Below, in pieces: positions 1 to 10,100 of a stretch of 64,000 nucleotides of DNA. Within the stretch, counting starts at the first letter, position 1; the number at the start of each line of letters is the position of its first letter. The notes beneath the pieces are model-generated. The model was given only the letters and a program-made list of their open reading frames with translations, did not search any database and was not told the origin of the DNA. The position numbers and the translations under genes were made by a program. Location: assembly GCF_018614075.1 (NCBI RefSeq), contig NZ_JAGGOZ010000062.1:3104-67103 (forward strand). Direction: 5' to 3'. The DNA is from Streptomyces sp. ISL-94 (lineage in GTDB: Bacteria > Actinomycetota > Actinomycetes > Streptomycetales > Streptomycetaceae).

Positions 1-16
1 CTTTCCGGTCACAGCA

Positions 17-454
17 CTAGCAGGGGCGCTTGCGGAGTTCCATCACGTAGTCGTGCGGCGCGCCCGCGGACTCGGCGGCGTCGGCGATCTCGCCCAGGTA
101 GCGCGCCGACGGCAGGCCGCCCTCGTAGCCGTTCAGGACGTACACCCAGGCCGCCTCCTCGCCGTCCAGCGTGTGGACGCGGATCCGCATGCGGCGGTAG
201 ATGTCGAGGCCCACGCCCTCCCACCGGTCCATCGAGTCCTCGTCCAGCGGCGCGACGTCGTACAGGGCGACGAAGACCTGGTGGCGCGGCGCTTCGACGA
301 TCGTCGCCAGCGCACCCTCCCAGCCCATCTGCTCGCCGCCGAAGGTCAACCGCCAGTCGTTGATCCAGCCCGTGCCGCGCAGCGGCGAATGGGGAGCGCG
401 GCGCGTCATCAGCCGCGGGTCGAGGTTGCCGGCGTACGCGGCGTAGAGCGACAT
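17..454 (-). CDS. gamma-glutamylcyclotransferase-like protein
   Basis: This 145-aa protein belongs to the gamma-glutamylcyclotransferase-like fold, whose members release 5-oxoproline from gamma-glutamyl peptides. The N-terminus begins MSLYAAYAGNLD, the actinobacterial version of the YxYGSN nucleotide-like loop of the family. It is followed by a typical small beta-barrel sequence with LYDVAPLDEDSMDRWEG and a C-terminal YEGGLPSARYLG block. The start is the ATG at 454; a longer reading frame upstream is low-complexity and lacks family similarity. The gene is divergent from the quinone reductase gene at 660. The cyclotransferase reaction is inferred from the fold, and the true substrate is unknown. 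Confidence 0.85.
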   Translation of the reverse strand: MSLYAAYAGNLDPRLMTRRAPHSPLRGTGWINDWRLTFGGEQMGWEGALATIVEAPRHQVFVALYDVAPLDEDSMDRWEGVGLDIYRRMRIRVHTLDGEEAAWVYVLNGYEGGLPSARYLGEIADAAESAGAPHDYVMELRKRPC

Positions 455-659
455 GAGGTCGAGGGTACGGGAGGGCCGGGGCCGACCGCGTGCCCGGATC
501 CGCCCGGATGCTGCCGGGACGGCGCCCGGATGGCCGGACCGGGGGAGAAGCACCTTGAAGCGTGCGGGACAATGGGGCACGGAATGCATCCCCCGGGGAG
601 ACCCCCCGGACCACCGGCCGGGGCGGCAGCCGGCCGGGTAGACGTGAGGCGGAGTTTTC

Positions 660-2099
660 GTGACCCGGATCGTGATCATCGGCGGCGGACCCGGCGGGTA
701 CGAGGCGGCCCTGGTAGGGGCCCAGCTCGGCGCGGAGGTGACCGTCGTGGACTGCGACGGCCTGGGCGGGGCCTCGGTCCTGACCGACTGCGTACCCTCC
801 AAGACCCTCATCGCGACTGCCGAGGTCATGACGACCTTCGACTCGTCGTACGAGGAGCTCGGCATCGTCGTCGCCGACGACACCCCGCACATCGAGCAGG
901 CCGCGCGCGTCGTCGGCGTCGACCTCGGCAAGGTGAACCGGCGTGTCAAGCGCCTCGCCCTCGCCCAGTCGCACGACATCACCGCCTCCGTCACCCGGGC
1001 CGGCGCCCGCGTCGTACGGGGCCGCGGCAAGCTCGGCGGCCCGCAGGGCATCGACGGCACGCGGGACGTCATCGTCACGGCCGCCGACGGTACGGAGACC
1101 ATCCTGACCGCCGACGCCGTGCTGATCGCGACCGGCGGGCACCCCCGCGAGATCCCGGACGCCATGCCCGACGGCGAGCGGATCCTGAACTGGACCCAGG
1201 TCTACGACCTCGACGAGCTCCCCGAGGAGCTCATCGTGGTCGGCTCGGGTGTGACCGGCGCCGAGTTCGCCGGCGCGTACCAGGCCCTCGGCTCCCGGGT
1301 GACGCTGGTCTCCTCCCGCGACCGCGTGCTGCCGGGCGAGGACCCCGACGCCGCCGCCGTCCTGGAGGACGTCTTCCGGCGGCGCGGCATGAACGTCATC
1401 GGCCGCTCCCGCGCCGAGTCGGCCAAGCGCGTCGGCGACCGGGTCGAGGTCACCCTCTCCGACGGCCGGGTGATCACGGGCACCCACTGCCTGATGGCGG
1501 TCGGCGCCATCCCCAACACCAAGGACATGAACCTGGAGGAGTCCGGGGTCCGGCTCAAGGACTCCGGGCACATCTGGACCGACAAGGTCTCGCGTACGTC
1601 GTCGCCCGGCGTGTACGCGGCCGGCGACGTCACCGGCATCTTCGCGCTGGCCTCCGTGGCCGCCATGCAGGGCCGGATCGCGATGTACCACTTCCTCGGT
1701 GACGCGGTGGCCCCGCTGAACCTGAAGACGGTGTCGTCGAACGTCTTCACCGACCCCGAGATCGCCACCGTCGGCTACACCCAGGCCGACGTGGACGCCG
1801 GCAAGATCGACGCGCGGGTCGTCAAGCTCCCGCTGCTGCGCAACCCGCGCGCCAAGATGCAGGGCATCCGGGACGGCTTCGTGAAGATGTTCTGCCGCCC
1901 GGGCACCGGCATCGTCGTCGGCGGTGTGGTCGTCTCCCCGCGCGCGAGCGAGCTGATCCACCCGATCTCGATCGCGGTCGACAACAACCTGACGGTCGAG
2001 CAGATCGCAAACGCGTTCACGGTGTACCCCTCCCTGTCGGGTTCGATCGCCGAGGTGGCCCGCCAGCTGCACACGCGGAAGGCGGCCGGGGAGGCCTGA
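660..2099 (+). CDS. lpdA: NAD(P)H-quinone dehydrogenase, LpdA type
   Basis: This is a 479-aa two-dinucleotide-binding-domain flavoprotein of the pyridine nucleotide-disulfide reductase family. The FAD-binding GGGPGG is at residues 8-13, the NAD(P)-binding VGSGVTGAEFAG lies mid-protein, the second FAD motif is YAAGDVTG, and the dimerisation domain follows. The redox motif is degenerate: GGASVLTDCVPSK keeps only Cys44, with Ser39 where lipoamide dehydrogenases have the first cysteine. The same loss occurs in M. tuberculosis LpdA (Rv3303c), a NAD(P)H-quinone reductase, and the sequences match closely throughout. The protein is therefore expected to reduce quinones by hydride transfer rather than lipoamide. 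The start is GTG at 660. A hairpin follows the stop. Confidence 0.93.
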   Translation: MTRIVIIGGGPGGYEAALVGAQLGAEVTVVDCDGLGGASVLTDCVPSKTLIATAEVMTTFDSSYEELGIVVADDTPHIEQAARVVGVDLGKVNRRVKRLALAQSHDITASVTRAGARVVRGRGKLGGPQGIDGTRDVIVTAADGTETILTADAVLIATGGHPREIPDAMPDGERILNWTQVYDLDELPEELIVVGSGVTGAEFAGAYQALGSRVTLVSSRDRVLPGEDPDAAAVLEDVFRRRGMNVIGRSRAESAKRVGDRVEVTLSDGRVITGTHCLMAVGAIPNTKDMNLEESGVRLKDSGHIWTDKVSRTSSPGVYAAGDVTGIFALASVAAMQGRIAMYHFLGDAVAPLNLKTVSSNVFTDPEIATVGYTQADVDAGKIDARVVKLPLLRNPRAKMQGIRDGFVKMFCRPGTGIVVGGVVVSPRASELIHPISIAVDNNLTVEQIANAFTVYPSLSGSIAEVARQLHTRKAAGEA

Positions 2100-2100
2100 T

Positions 2101-2140
2101 CCGCCCCAACCGCCCCATACTGCAAGGGCTTTGGGGCGGT
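2101..2140 (+). terminator. hairpin terminator after lpdA
   Basis: Nine bases at 2109-2117 pair perfectly with 2132-2140 around a 14-nt loop, directly after the lpdA stop. A second, overlapping 5' arm (2101-2109) can also pair with the same 3' arm. No U-tract follows, as is usual in Streptomyces. Confidence 0.5.
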
Positions 2141-2274
2141 GGGCCGTCCCGGCGCCGGGTGTTCACCCGCCTCTCGGGCCGCGTATACCACTAGTCGCCC
2201 GGCCATATGGACAACTTCGGTATTCCGGCGCAAGGAGCTGAAAGCAGACGGTCGTTGGGGTTACTGTCAGTTTC

Positions 2275-3225
2275 GTGTTCGCTGCAGAACGTCGCCAATT
2301 GATCCTCGAAATGGTGCGGGCCAACGGAGCGGTGTCGCTCCGGGAGCTCGCCCGCGTCGTCCAGACCTCCGAAGTGACCGTACGGCGGGACGTGCGGGCA
2401 CTGGAGGCAGAAGGACTCCTCGACCGCCGGCACGGCGGTGCGGTGCTGCCGGGCGGTTTCACCCGTGAATCCGGCTTCCCGCAAAAGTCCCATCTCGCGA
2501 CGGCGGAGAAGACCGCCATCGCCGATGTCGCGGCCTCCCTCGTCGAAGAGGGCGAGGCCGTCGTCGTCGGCGCGGGCACCACGACCCAGGAGCTGGCCCG
2601 CCGGCTCGCCCGGGTGCCCGGACTGACCGTCGTCACCAACTCGCTGCTCGTCGCCCAGGCGCTGGCCCATGCCAACCGGGTAGAGGTGGTGATGACCGGC
2701 GGCACCCTGCGCGGCTCCAACTACGCCCTCGTCGGCAGCGGCGCCGAGCAGTCCCTCCAGGGCCTCCGCGTCTCCCGCGCCTTCCTCTCGGGCAGCGGCC
2801 TGACCGCGGAGCGCGGCCTGTCCACGTCCAACATGCTCTCCGCGAGCGTGGACCGGGCCCTGGTCCAGGCGGCGGCGGAGGTGGTGGTCCTCGCGGACCA
2901 CACGAAGCTCGGCACCGACACCATGTTCCAGACGGTGCCGACCGACGTGATGACCCGCCTGGTGACGGACGAGCCCCCGCCCCACGACGACCGCGCGGCC
3001 ACGGAACTCCAGGCCCTGGCGGACCAGGGAGTCCAGATCACGGTGGCCGGCGCGGGCATGCCCGGCGCGTCCTCCGGCGACGGCATCCCCCCGGGCCGCC
3101 GCCCCCGCCGCGACTCCCCCCTCCCGGTCCAACGCCGAGGCGGCCCCCAGCTCCGCAGCGCGGGCGCCATGCCGGAGCCGCAGCCGGGGGAACGGGCGCG
3201 GGTTGCGGACATGCGGCGGCGGTGA
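2275..3225 (+). CDS. DeoR/GlpR-family transcriptional repressor
   Basis: This is a 316-aa sugar-responsive regulator. The N-terminal winged HTH includes VSLRELARVVQTSEVTVRRD, followed by the RRHGGAVLPGG hinge typical of DeoR proteins. The C-terminal sensor has the family blocks VVVGAGTTTQELARRL, NSLLVAQAL and the GG(T)LR...GSGAEQ phosphosugar-binding region. The start is GTG at 2275; no good alternative exists. The last ~60 residues form a Pro/Arg/Gly-rich tail beyond the usual end of the family. A decayed copy of exactly this tail reappears at 16972-17124, so the 3' end of the gene took part in the island duplication. Ligand and targets cannot be told from the sequence. Confidence 0.9.
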   Translation: MFAAERRQLILEMVRANGAVSLRELARVVQTSEVTVRRDVRALEAEGLLDRRHGGAVLPGGFTRESGFPQKSHLATAEKTAIADVAASLVEEGEAVVVGAGTTTQELARRLARVPGLTVVTNSLLVAQALAHANRVEVVMTGGTLRGSNYALVGSGAEQSLQGLRVSRAFLSGSGLTAERGLSTSNMLSASVDRALVQAAAEVVVLADHTKLGTDTMFQTVPTDVMTRLVTDEPPPHDDRAATELQALADQGVQITVAGAGMPGASSGDGIPPGRRPRRDSPLPVQRRGGPQLRSAGAMPEPQPGERARVADMRRR

Positions 3226-3306
3226 GGGGCGTCCGCGCAGAGGGCTTCGGCTGTGAGGCCATACGAATGAGGGTCGTGCTGCCGCTCGTCGACGGCCGCC
3301 CACGCA

Positions 3307-3340
3307 AGACGCCCGGCTGGGAAACCCCAGCCGGGCGTCT
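3307..3340 (+). terminator. strong hairpin terminator after DeoR gene
   Basis: A perfect 15-bp stem (3307-3321 with 3326-3340) has an AAAC loop. It lies between the rightward DeoR gene and the leftward immunity gene ending at 3441, so it can serve both. Confidence 0.75.
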
Positions 3341-3357
3341 GCATGAACGGCCCGCGG

Positions 3358-3387
3358 TCTGGGCAACACGAGCCCGTGTTGCCCAGA
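3358..3387. terminator. second hairpin, convergent gene end
   Basis: A perfect 13-bp stem (3358-3370 with 3375-3387) encloses a 4-nt loop, 17 bases beyond the first hairpin. It is best placed to stop leftward transcription from the toxin/immunity operon. Two terminators back to back insulate the island from the core DeoR gene. Confidence 0.55.
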
Positions 3388-3440
3388 CCTACAGGCATCG
3401 CCTTTCGTTGCTGTTCGGTTGGAGTACCGGAAACCCCAGA

Positions 3441-4124
3441 TCAGTCGCCACTCAGGGATTCGGCGGCTGCTGCAAGAGCTTCCTCCAGAGAGGCGGCGAG
3501 CCTGCCCGGACCTGGGGCTGCAGTGTCCTCCACTCGGTAGGTGCCTCCGGGTGTCGGGATTACATGTATTTCCTGGGACCCCTCAATCCCGTAATTCGTG
3601 CTGAGTCGCAGAGTCCCGTGGCTGAGGTTGGGGAAGAGGTCATTGAATCGGCCATCCGCGCGAAATGCTTCCACTAGGGGGCGCTCCTCGGCGAACATCT
3701 CCGAGGTTCGCAGCCATTTCCACTGAGCCGGAGTCGATTCACCTGTCTCGCGAGCTCTGGCCAGCCGACCGGGAGTCATGAAGTGGAACTTCTCGGCGAA
3801 GTTTTCCACTGGCGTACCGTCGCGCCATGCGGTGCATGCCATGACCACCTCTTCGAGGTCCTCAGTCACGCCATCGGCCCAAATGAATCGATTCTCCTGG
3901 ATCCCGAGGTGGAATGCTCTGCTCCAGTCGCCCAGCGACACGGAGATCCTTCCTCGAGATGAATCGACCTCAGCCGTGACGAAAAGCCCCGGCCCCGATG
4001 TGTACTGACTGTAGACCCGACCCAAGTCGATGCCCTTCTTTCGGGCGACACCCTCCATCGCCGAGATGAGACCACCCATCGCGACGATGTCAGGATACAG
4101 ATCGCCCTTGATCGATTCCGTCAT
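3441..4124 (-). CDS. immunity protein candidate, DUF6193-like (unit 1)
   Basis: This 227-aa protein is encoded 40 bp downstream of the RHS toxin stop, on the same strand, in the standard place for a cognate immunity gene. It has no signal peptide or membrane segment, so it should act in the cytoplasm by binding the toxin tip. The C-terminal half (W-x-W-L ... LVEAF ... LFPNLSHGTLRLS ... VIPTPGGTYRV ... EEAL) resembles the Streptomyces DUF6193 family. The start is the ATG at 4124, preceded by a strong GGAGGG site; a longer frame to 4286 overlaps the toxin stop and has no such site. The GC content is clearly lower than that of the RHS core, suggesting it was acquired together with the toxin tip. 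Function is inferred from position. Confidence 0.75.
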   Translation of the reverse strand: MTESIKGDLYPDIVAMGGLISAMEGVARKKGIDLGRVYSQYTSGPGLFVTAEVDSSRGRISVSLGDWSRAFHLGIQENRFIWADGVTEDLEEVVMACTAWRDGTPVENFAEKFHFMTPGRLARARETGESTPAQWKWLRTSEMFAEERPLVEAFRADGRFNDLFPNLSHGTLRLSTNYGIEGSQEIHVIPTPGGTYRVEDTAAPGPGRLAASLEEALAAAAESLSGD

Positions 4125-4164
4125 CGCAGAGCCTCCCTCCGAACTCGACACGGTGCTCACAGAC

Positions 4165-7100
4165 CTAATTGATATAAGGCCTGATCCTACCCATCGTCGA
4201 CCAATCCGGCTCCGGGATCGAGAAAGGCTCGAGGACTCCCTTGGCGTTTGGTCGATAGAATGTGATGGATGACCATTTACGGCCACCGTGTACGACGGCC
4301 CTGGCTATCATGCCGAACTCCACATCCGTGGCATATGGGTGCCCCGGCTTGAGTCCGTCCATGGCCGATTCTTTGAAGCTGCCCATACCCTTCATGTTCA
4401 CATGAAGGTTGTTGGACGTGTCCCGGATAGCAGCCTCCACAGGCCCCTGCCACTCATCCTTGCCGAGCTTGCCGAAGTGCTTGAAGTCCTTGCTCTCCGC
4501 CCAAGCGTAGGTTCCCTCCCCCTTCTGCCCCAATGCCACGTTGCAATTGTGGACAAGGATTGGAGCGGCCCCGGCGAGCACGTAGTACGTGTGCTCGCTG
4601 GCAACGGTGAGGTTGCGGACCTTCTTCTGCTGGGTCCAGCGCTGGACCTCGGTGACCTGAACCCAGGTACCGGAGGAGGTCTGGAGCCACTGGCCGGCCG
4701 TGAGGTCGGTAGCTTTCAGCCACCTGTCCAGGCTCGGGGCCCAGAAGGGGTGACCGTCGGTTGCGGTCAGCTTCTCGGAGGCGTCACCTGCTGCGCCATC
4801 GGTGTCGATCGTGATCTCGACCAGGTTCTTCTGACCCTCGCCGATGATCTGCGCGACGACCGGCTGAGCCGTGGTGGCACCGGACTCCGCGTTGGTGGCC
4901 ACGACCTCGTCGCCGATGGCGACGTCCTCAATGGGCTTGGACGAGCCGTCGGCCATAAGGACCTTCGTGCCGGGCACGAAGCTGTTGCAGGTTTCGCCCT
5001 GCTGCGAGCCGCCGCTGTCGGAATCCTTGCCGTTCGACTTCTTCGGGGAGTCGGCCTTCTTCGTCTCCGAGGACTTCGACGCCTTGCCGTCTCCGTCGGC
5101 CTTCTTGGCCTTTTGTGCGGAGGCCTTGCCCTGCTTGGCCGCCGCCGCCTTGGCCTCATCGGCCTTCTTGGCGGCTGCGGCGGCTGCCTCTTGAACCCTT
5201 CTTCGGGCCGCCGCTGCCTCTTCCTCCAGTTTTCTCGCGCGTTCGGCGGCTTCTTCTATCTGCCGCTTCCATTCGGCGAGGTCTTCGGCGTATTTGGCCA
5301 TGGCCTGCTGGTAGCGCTCGACCCGCCTGAGGATGTCGCGGGCGAGGGCGAGTTTGTGCGACCAGCTATTGAAGGCGTCCCAGGCTCGGTCCAGCGCCTT
5401 GAGGATGCGCTTGGCGCGGCCCGCGAAGGGCAGTGCGGCATCCAGGGCGAGTCCGGCGCATGCGCCCCAGTCGCCGCCCAGGCAGTCGCGGATGTCGTTG
5501 TAGCCGGAGGCGTCCTTGAGGATGCCCATGGCGACTTCGAGCGCGATGTCCAGGGCGCTCTTGCCCTGGATCATGTTGGCCCAGGCCGCCTCGGCGTCCG
5601 AGAAGTCCTTGATCGGCATCGTGGGAGGTGCGATCGACAGGCCGCTGGGGTCGCTGAACGTGACCGGCGAGTTGTTCGCGTAGACGTACGGGTTCTGCTG
5701 CTTGGGCTCGTTGAAGTCGACGACGGGGTCGACCGACAGGAACCGACCCGTGGACGGGTCGTACTCACGTGCACCCAAATGCACGAGCCCGGTGCTTTCG
5801 TCGAGCTCTCCGCCGACGAAGTTCTTCTTCCCCGGCCATATGGACGGGGCCGCACCGCGGACCTCGCCGTACGGCATGAACTTGCGGCGAGTGACCGCCA
5901 TGGTGGTGGCGTCCACCGCGGTGGTCGCCGTGCCGTTCTTGTCGCCCATCAGGTACGACGTCGTGATGACGCCGTCCTTGGCCGTCTTGACCATGGTCGG
6001 GCCGGCCGGGTGGGCGTAGTAGCGGGTGCCCTCCAGCTTGCCCGCCGTCGTGAGCTTGACCTCGGTGCCCGGCAGATACAGCGTGGTACCCGACGGCTCG
6101 CGCCTGATCAGGCGGTTGCCGCCGGCGTCGTAGACGAAGTCGGTCGTCTCGGTGCCCTTGGTGACCTTCGCCAGCTTGCCCGAGGCATCCCACTCCAGGT
6201 TCTGGGTGTTGCCCTGGATGGTGCGGGTCTTGGTGTTGCCCGTCTCGTCGTACGTGTAGGACTCGGTGCGGGAGCCGCCCGGTCCGGTGGTGTCTACCTT
6301 CTGCAGCCTGTTGGCGCCGGCCTGGCCGGGAGTGCCGTAGGTGTAGGTGCGGGTGACGTCCTTGGTGAGGTCACCGGTCGGGGAGTGCTGGACCTCCTTG
6401 GTGCGGTTGCCCGCCGCGTCGAAGCTGTACGAGTTCCAGTAGGCGCTCGGGCCGCCGACCTGAGGCTTGGAGCCGGGACCGGATGCGCCGGGCTGGGCCG
6501 CGCAGTCGTCCGTCGCGGTCCACGCCTCGTTCATACGGCGCAGGTAGTCGTAGGCGAAGCACTGCACGTCGGCAGTGGCGGTCGGGCCTTCCTTGTCGGT
6601 GACCTTGAGGATGTTGCCGACGGCGTCGTAGTCGTAGGACGTGTCGTTGATCCGGCTGGGCGACTGTTCCTTGTCGTTGACCGTCCGGGTGAGGCGGCGG
6701 GTCTGCTCGTCGAAGAAGTTCGTCGAGTAGACCTGGGATCCGGCCGGGCCGGACTCGGTGCGCAGGACGTCGCCCATGGGCGAGTAGTCGACCTTGCCGA
6801 CGAAGGTCTTGCCCTGGATGCCCATGATGGTGGGCAGTTCGAGGTGGTTGTACTTGATGCTGGTTAGCTCGGCGGGCAGGCCGCCGACGGCGGGCTGGTT
6901 CGTCCAGGCCGTCAGGCCGGTGTTCGGCCGGTATCCGTTGGAGAAGCTGTACGAACCGGCGAGGGCACCTTCCGACGCGGGGATGGTGATTTTCGTCCCC
7001 GTCGGGCGGTACTCGCTGTCGTAGCCGGTCACCTCCTGCGTGTAGGCGTTGCCGTTGACATAGCGGGTCGATGCGACCGGCAGGCCGACGGCACCCGGCA

Positions 7101-10100
7101 GGGTGTCGTAGGTGGTCGACGTGAGCTTCGGACCCGTCAGCGAACCCTCATGGGTGGCGATGACACGGCCCAGGTCGTCGTACTCGGGGGCGATGACCTT
7201 GCCGCGGGCATCGGTCAGGGTGGCCAGTCGGTCCCCCTGGCCGTACGTCATGGTCGCCGTGCCCTTTTCGGGGTCCGTCTGCTTGGTCTGGCGACCGCGG
7301 ATGTCGTACTCGAAGCCCCACTTGTCGCCCGCCTGGTTGACGATCGACTCCATGGCGCCGCGCTGGTTGTACGAGTAGAGCATCTTGTCGTACTCGCCGG
7401 TCGGCGAGTCGGAGCGGAAGAGCCGCAGTTCCGTCTTGCGGCCCGCGCCGTCGAGGAAGGCCCGGGTGGGGGTTTCCCCCTTGGGCGGATCGACGGTGAT
7501 GTTGTCGCCGCCGTACGAGGTGGTCGTACGGGAGGTCTCCAGGCCGAACTTGCGGGAGATCTGCGCGACCGAGCGGCCGGAGCCGTCGTACTCGGTCATC
7601 GTCGAGGACGGGACCTCGTTGTCCTTCGGGGCCCACTGGACGCCGGAGGGGGCACCGTCGGTGTAGTAGGCGCCGTTGCTCTTCCAGACCTGGCCGAGGC
7701 TGTTGTAGAAGGTGTCGGAGATGAGCCGACCGCCTCCCAGGGCCTCCATCTGGGTCTGGCGGATCCGCAGGCTGCTGTCGTAGATGTCATAGCTGGTGCG
7801 GTAGGTGCCGTCGTCCAGCAGACTCTTGTTGCTGATGACGACCGGACCGTCGGTGCGGACGTCGTAGGAGAACTCGCCGTCGGGCGACTTCGAAAGCGGG
7901 TCTCGGTCCGGGGACCAAACCTTCAGCAGCCGGCCGAGGCCGTCGTACTGCATCACCTGGCGGCGGCCGTTGGTGTCCTGCTTGGCCAGGATGGAGCCGC
8001 GGCCCTGGTCGGTCTCCGTCGTCTCGGTGTGACCGGCCGGGTTGGTGGTGACGACCTTGGTGACGATCTGACCCGAGGCGGGCGTGTAGTCGACCTTGGA
8101 GGTCTTCCCGAACACGTCGGTCGTGGTCTTCATACGGCCGTACGCGTCGAAGGTCGCGCTTCCGTCCGTCGTGTAGAGCGGGGTGCCGTTGGAGTAACCG
8201 GACAGCGACTCCGTGGACTTCAGATTGCCGACAGCGTCGTAGTACATCCGCGCGTCCGAGGTCACGTCCTCGGGGCGCTTGACGTCTGTCGCCGTGCAGG
8301 ACTTGGCGACCGTCTCGATCCGCTTCTGGCGGGCGATGATCCAGCGCGTCTCGTCCGAGTCGTACTCGTAGCGGGTGCAGCTGGCGTCCGACGGGTCGGC
8401 CATGTCCCCGAGGTTCGATACCGACTGGGCGAAGCCGCGGTTGTCGTAGACCGTGCTCATCGCCGTACGGCGCCAGCCGCGGCCGTCGGAGAGCAGGATT
8501 CGGGAGTTGACGCCCGTGGTCTGCTGGACGAACGACTGCTGAGGTTCGATCGCCTCCTCGGCGGTCGCGCCCGGGCGCAGGCGGGTCGCGGTGGGGCCGT
8601 AGATCCACGGGGTGTACGTGGTCGCGGCCTCCAGCGCGCCGCCTTCGCCGTTGTAGGCCAGGACCTCGCGGGTCTGGCCGGCGTAGAGGCGGTGGTCCGC
8701 GATCTCGTTGCCCTCGGAGTCCTTGACCTTGACCGACCGCTTGCCGCCCGTAGGCGTCGCCCGGTCACCGTCCAGGCCGCGGAAGAACAGCGTCTCCGTC
8801 TGCGAGCGCTTGTCCGGGGCCGAGCCGATGAAGGTGCGCACCCGCTCATAGCCGCGCCATTGAGACCAGGTGCGCGTCTTGGGACGCATCGTCTCGGTCT
8901 CGTCGTCGTAGGCCCAGGCCGGGTTGCCGAGGAACTGGTATTCGGTGCGCCGCGTGGGCGAGTTGCCGTTGCGGTCCTCCTCCTGGACCCAGTCGACGAC
9001 GTGCTTGTGGAACCAGTCGGTGACGTAGAGCTTCTTCTCGTGCGAGGGATCGTTCGGGTCCGGGATCTCGGAGACGACCGGGTAGCAGCGCAGCGTGTTG
9101 GTTTCCGGCGAGGCCGGCATGACGCGCGGGTCGGCGGCGCGGCACTCGGGGTCCTTGTAGTGCGCAAGGATCGTCGAGCCGGTCTCGCTGTCGATCGCCT
9201 CGATGCGGTAGCGGAGGTACGGCGGCTTGCCGTCTGCGGCGCCGTCGACCCGGTTGGGGAGCTGCTTGCCGCGGAACTTCACCGGCGGGAGCGGGGTGTC
9301 GGCCCCGTTCTGGCCGGTGTGCTTGATCTCGCCGAGCCACAGCGGGTAGTCCGTGCCGTCGCCGGTCATCGGGAAGTCCTGGGTGAGCTTCCAGGAGTCC
9401 ACAGGCTTGCGGGCGGTGCCGTCCCAGACCGAGGTGCTGATCTCGGTCAGGCGCTTGCGGGTGAAGAAGGTCGGCGTGAACCGTCCCTTGCACTCCTCGC
9501 CCGCCGCGCAGAGCTGGTCACCGGGGGTGTCGGGCCAGTTCTTGGCGATGTCCCAGGCGACTTCCGGCTTCAGCTTCTCCGGCGCGCAGTCGAACGTCGC
9601 GGTGACGAGGCAGCGTTCGGCGACGGTGAAGTTCACCTGGGCCGGGGCCTCGGTGAACAGGTTGTCGTTGCGCAGGCCGTAGGAGATGTGGTCCAGCCAG
9701 CCGGAACGGTCGTACGCACGGGCGGTGGAGCCACCCGCGATCTTGTAGTTCGACCCGTAGTAGTTGACCTCCTTCTGATACCAGTAGGTCATCGCGTTGC
9801 CCCGCGGGTCCACGACGTAGTCGAGGTTCCAGCGGTAGGCCTGGTCGCAGACCGCGTCGGCGAACACCGCGTTGTAGCAGGGCTCACCGGGCTGGTTGCC
9901 GTAGACCGGAACCGTCCAGGCGGAGTTGGTGACGGGCTTGCCCGTCGCCCAGCCGGCCAGCCTGTTCAGACCGAAGTAGAACTGGATGCCCTGGGGGTTG
10001 GTGAACCTCCAGTGGTCACCCTCCTTGTCGCCGTTCTGGGCGCCCTGGAGCAGTTCGACCCGCGAGCCGTCGTCCTTGGCGGGGCGCCACTTCTTGGTGG

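Noticed and set aside
4546..4989. Intein in the RHS protein
   Set aside because: The domain lies just before a unique C-terminal tip and is the HINT release type; there is no homing endonuclease and no host protein continued after it.
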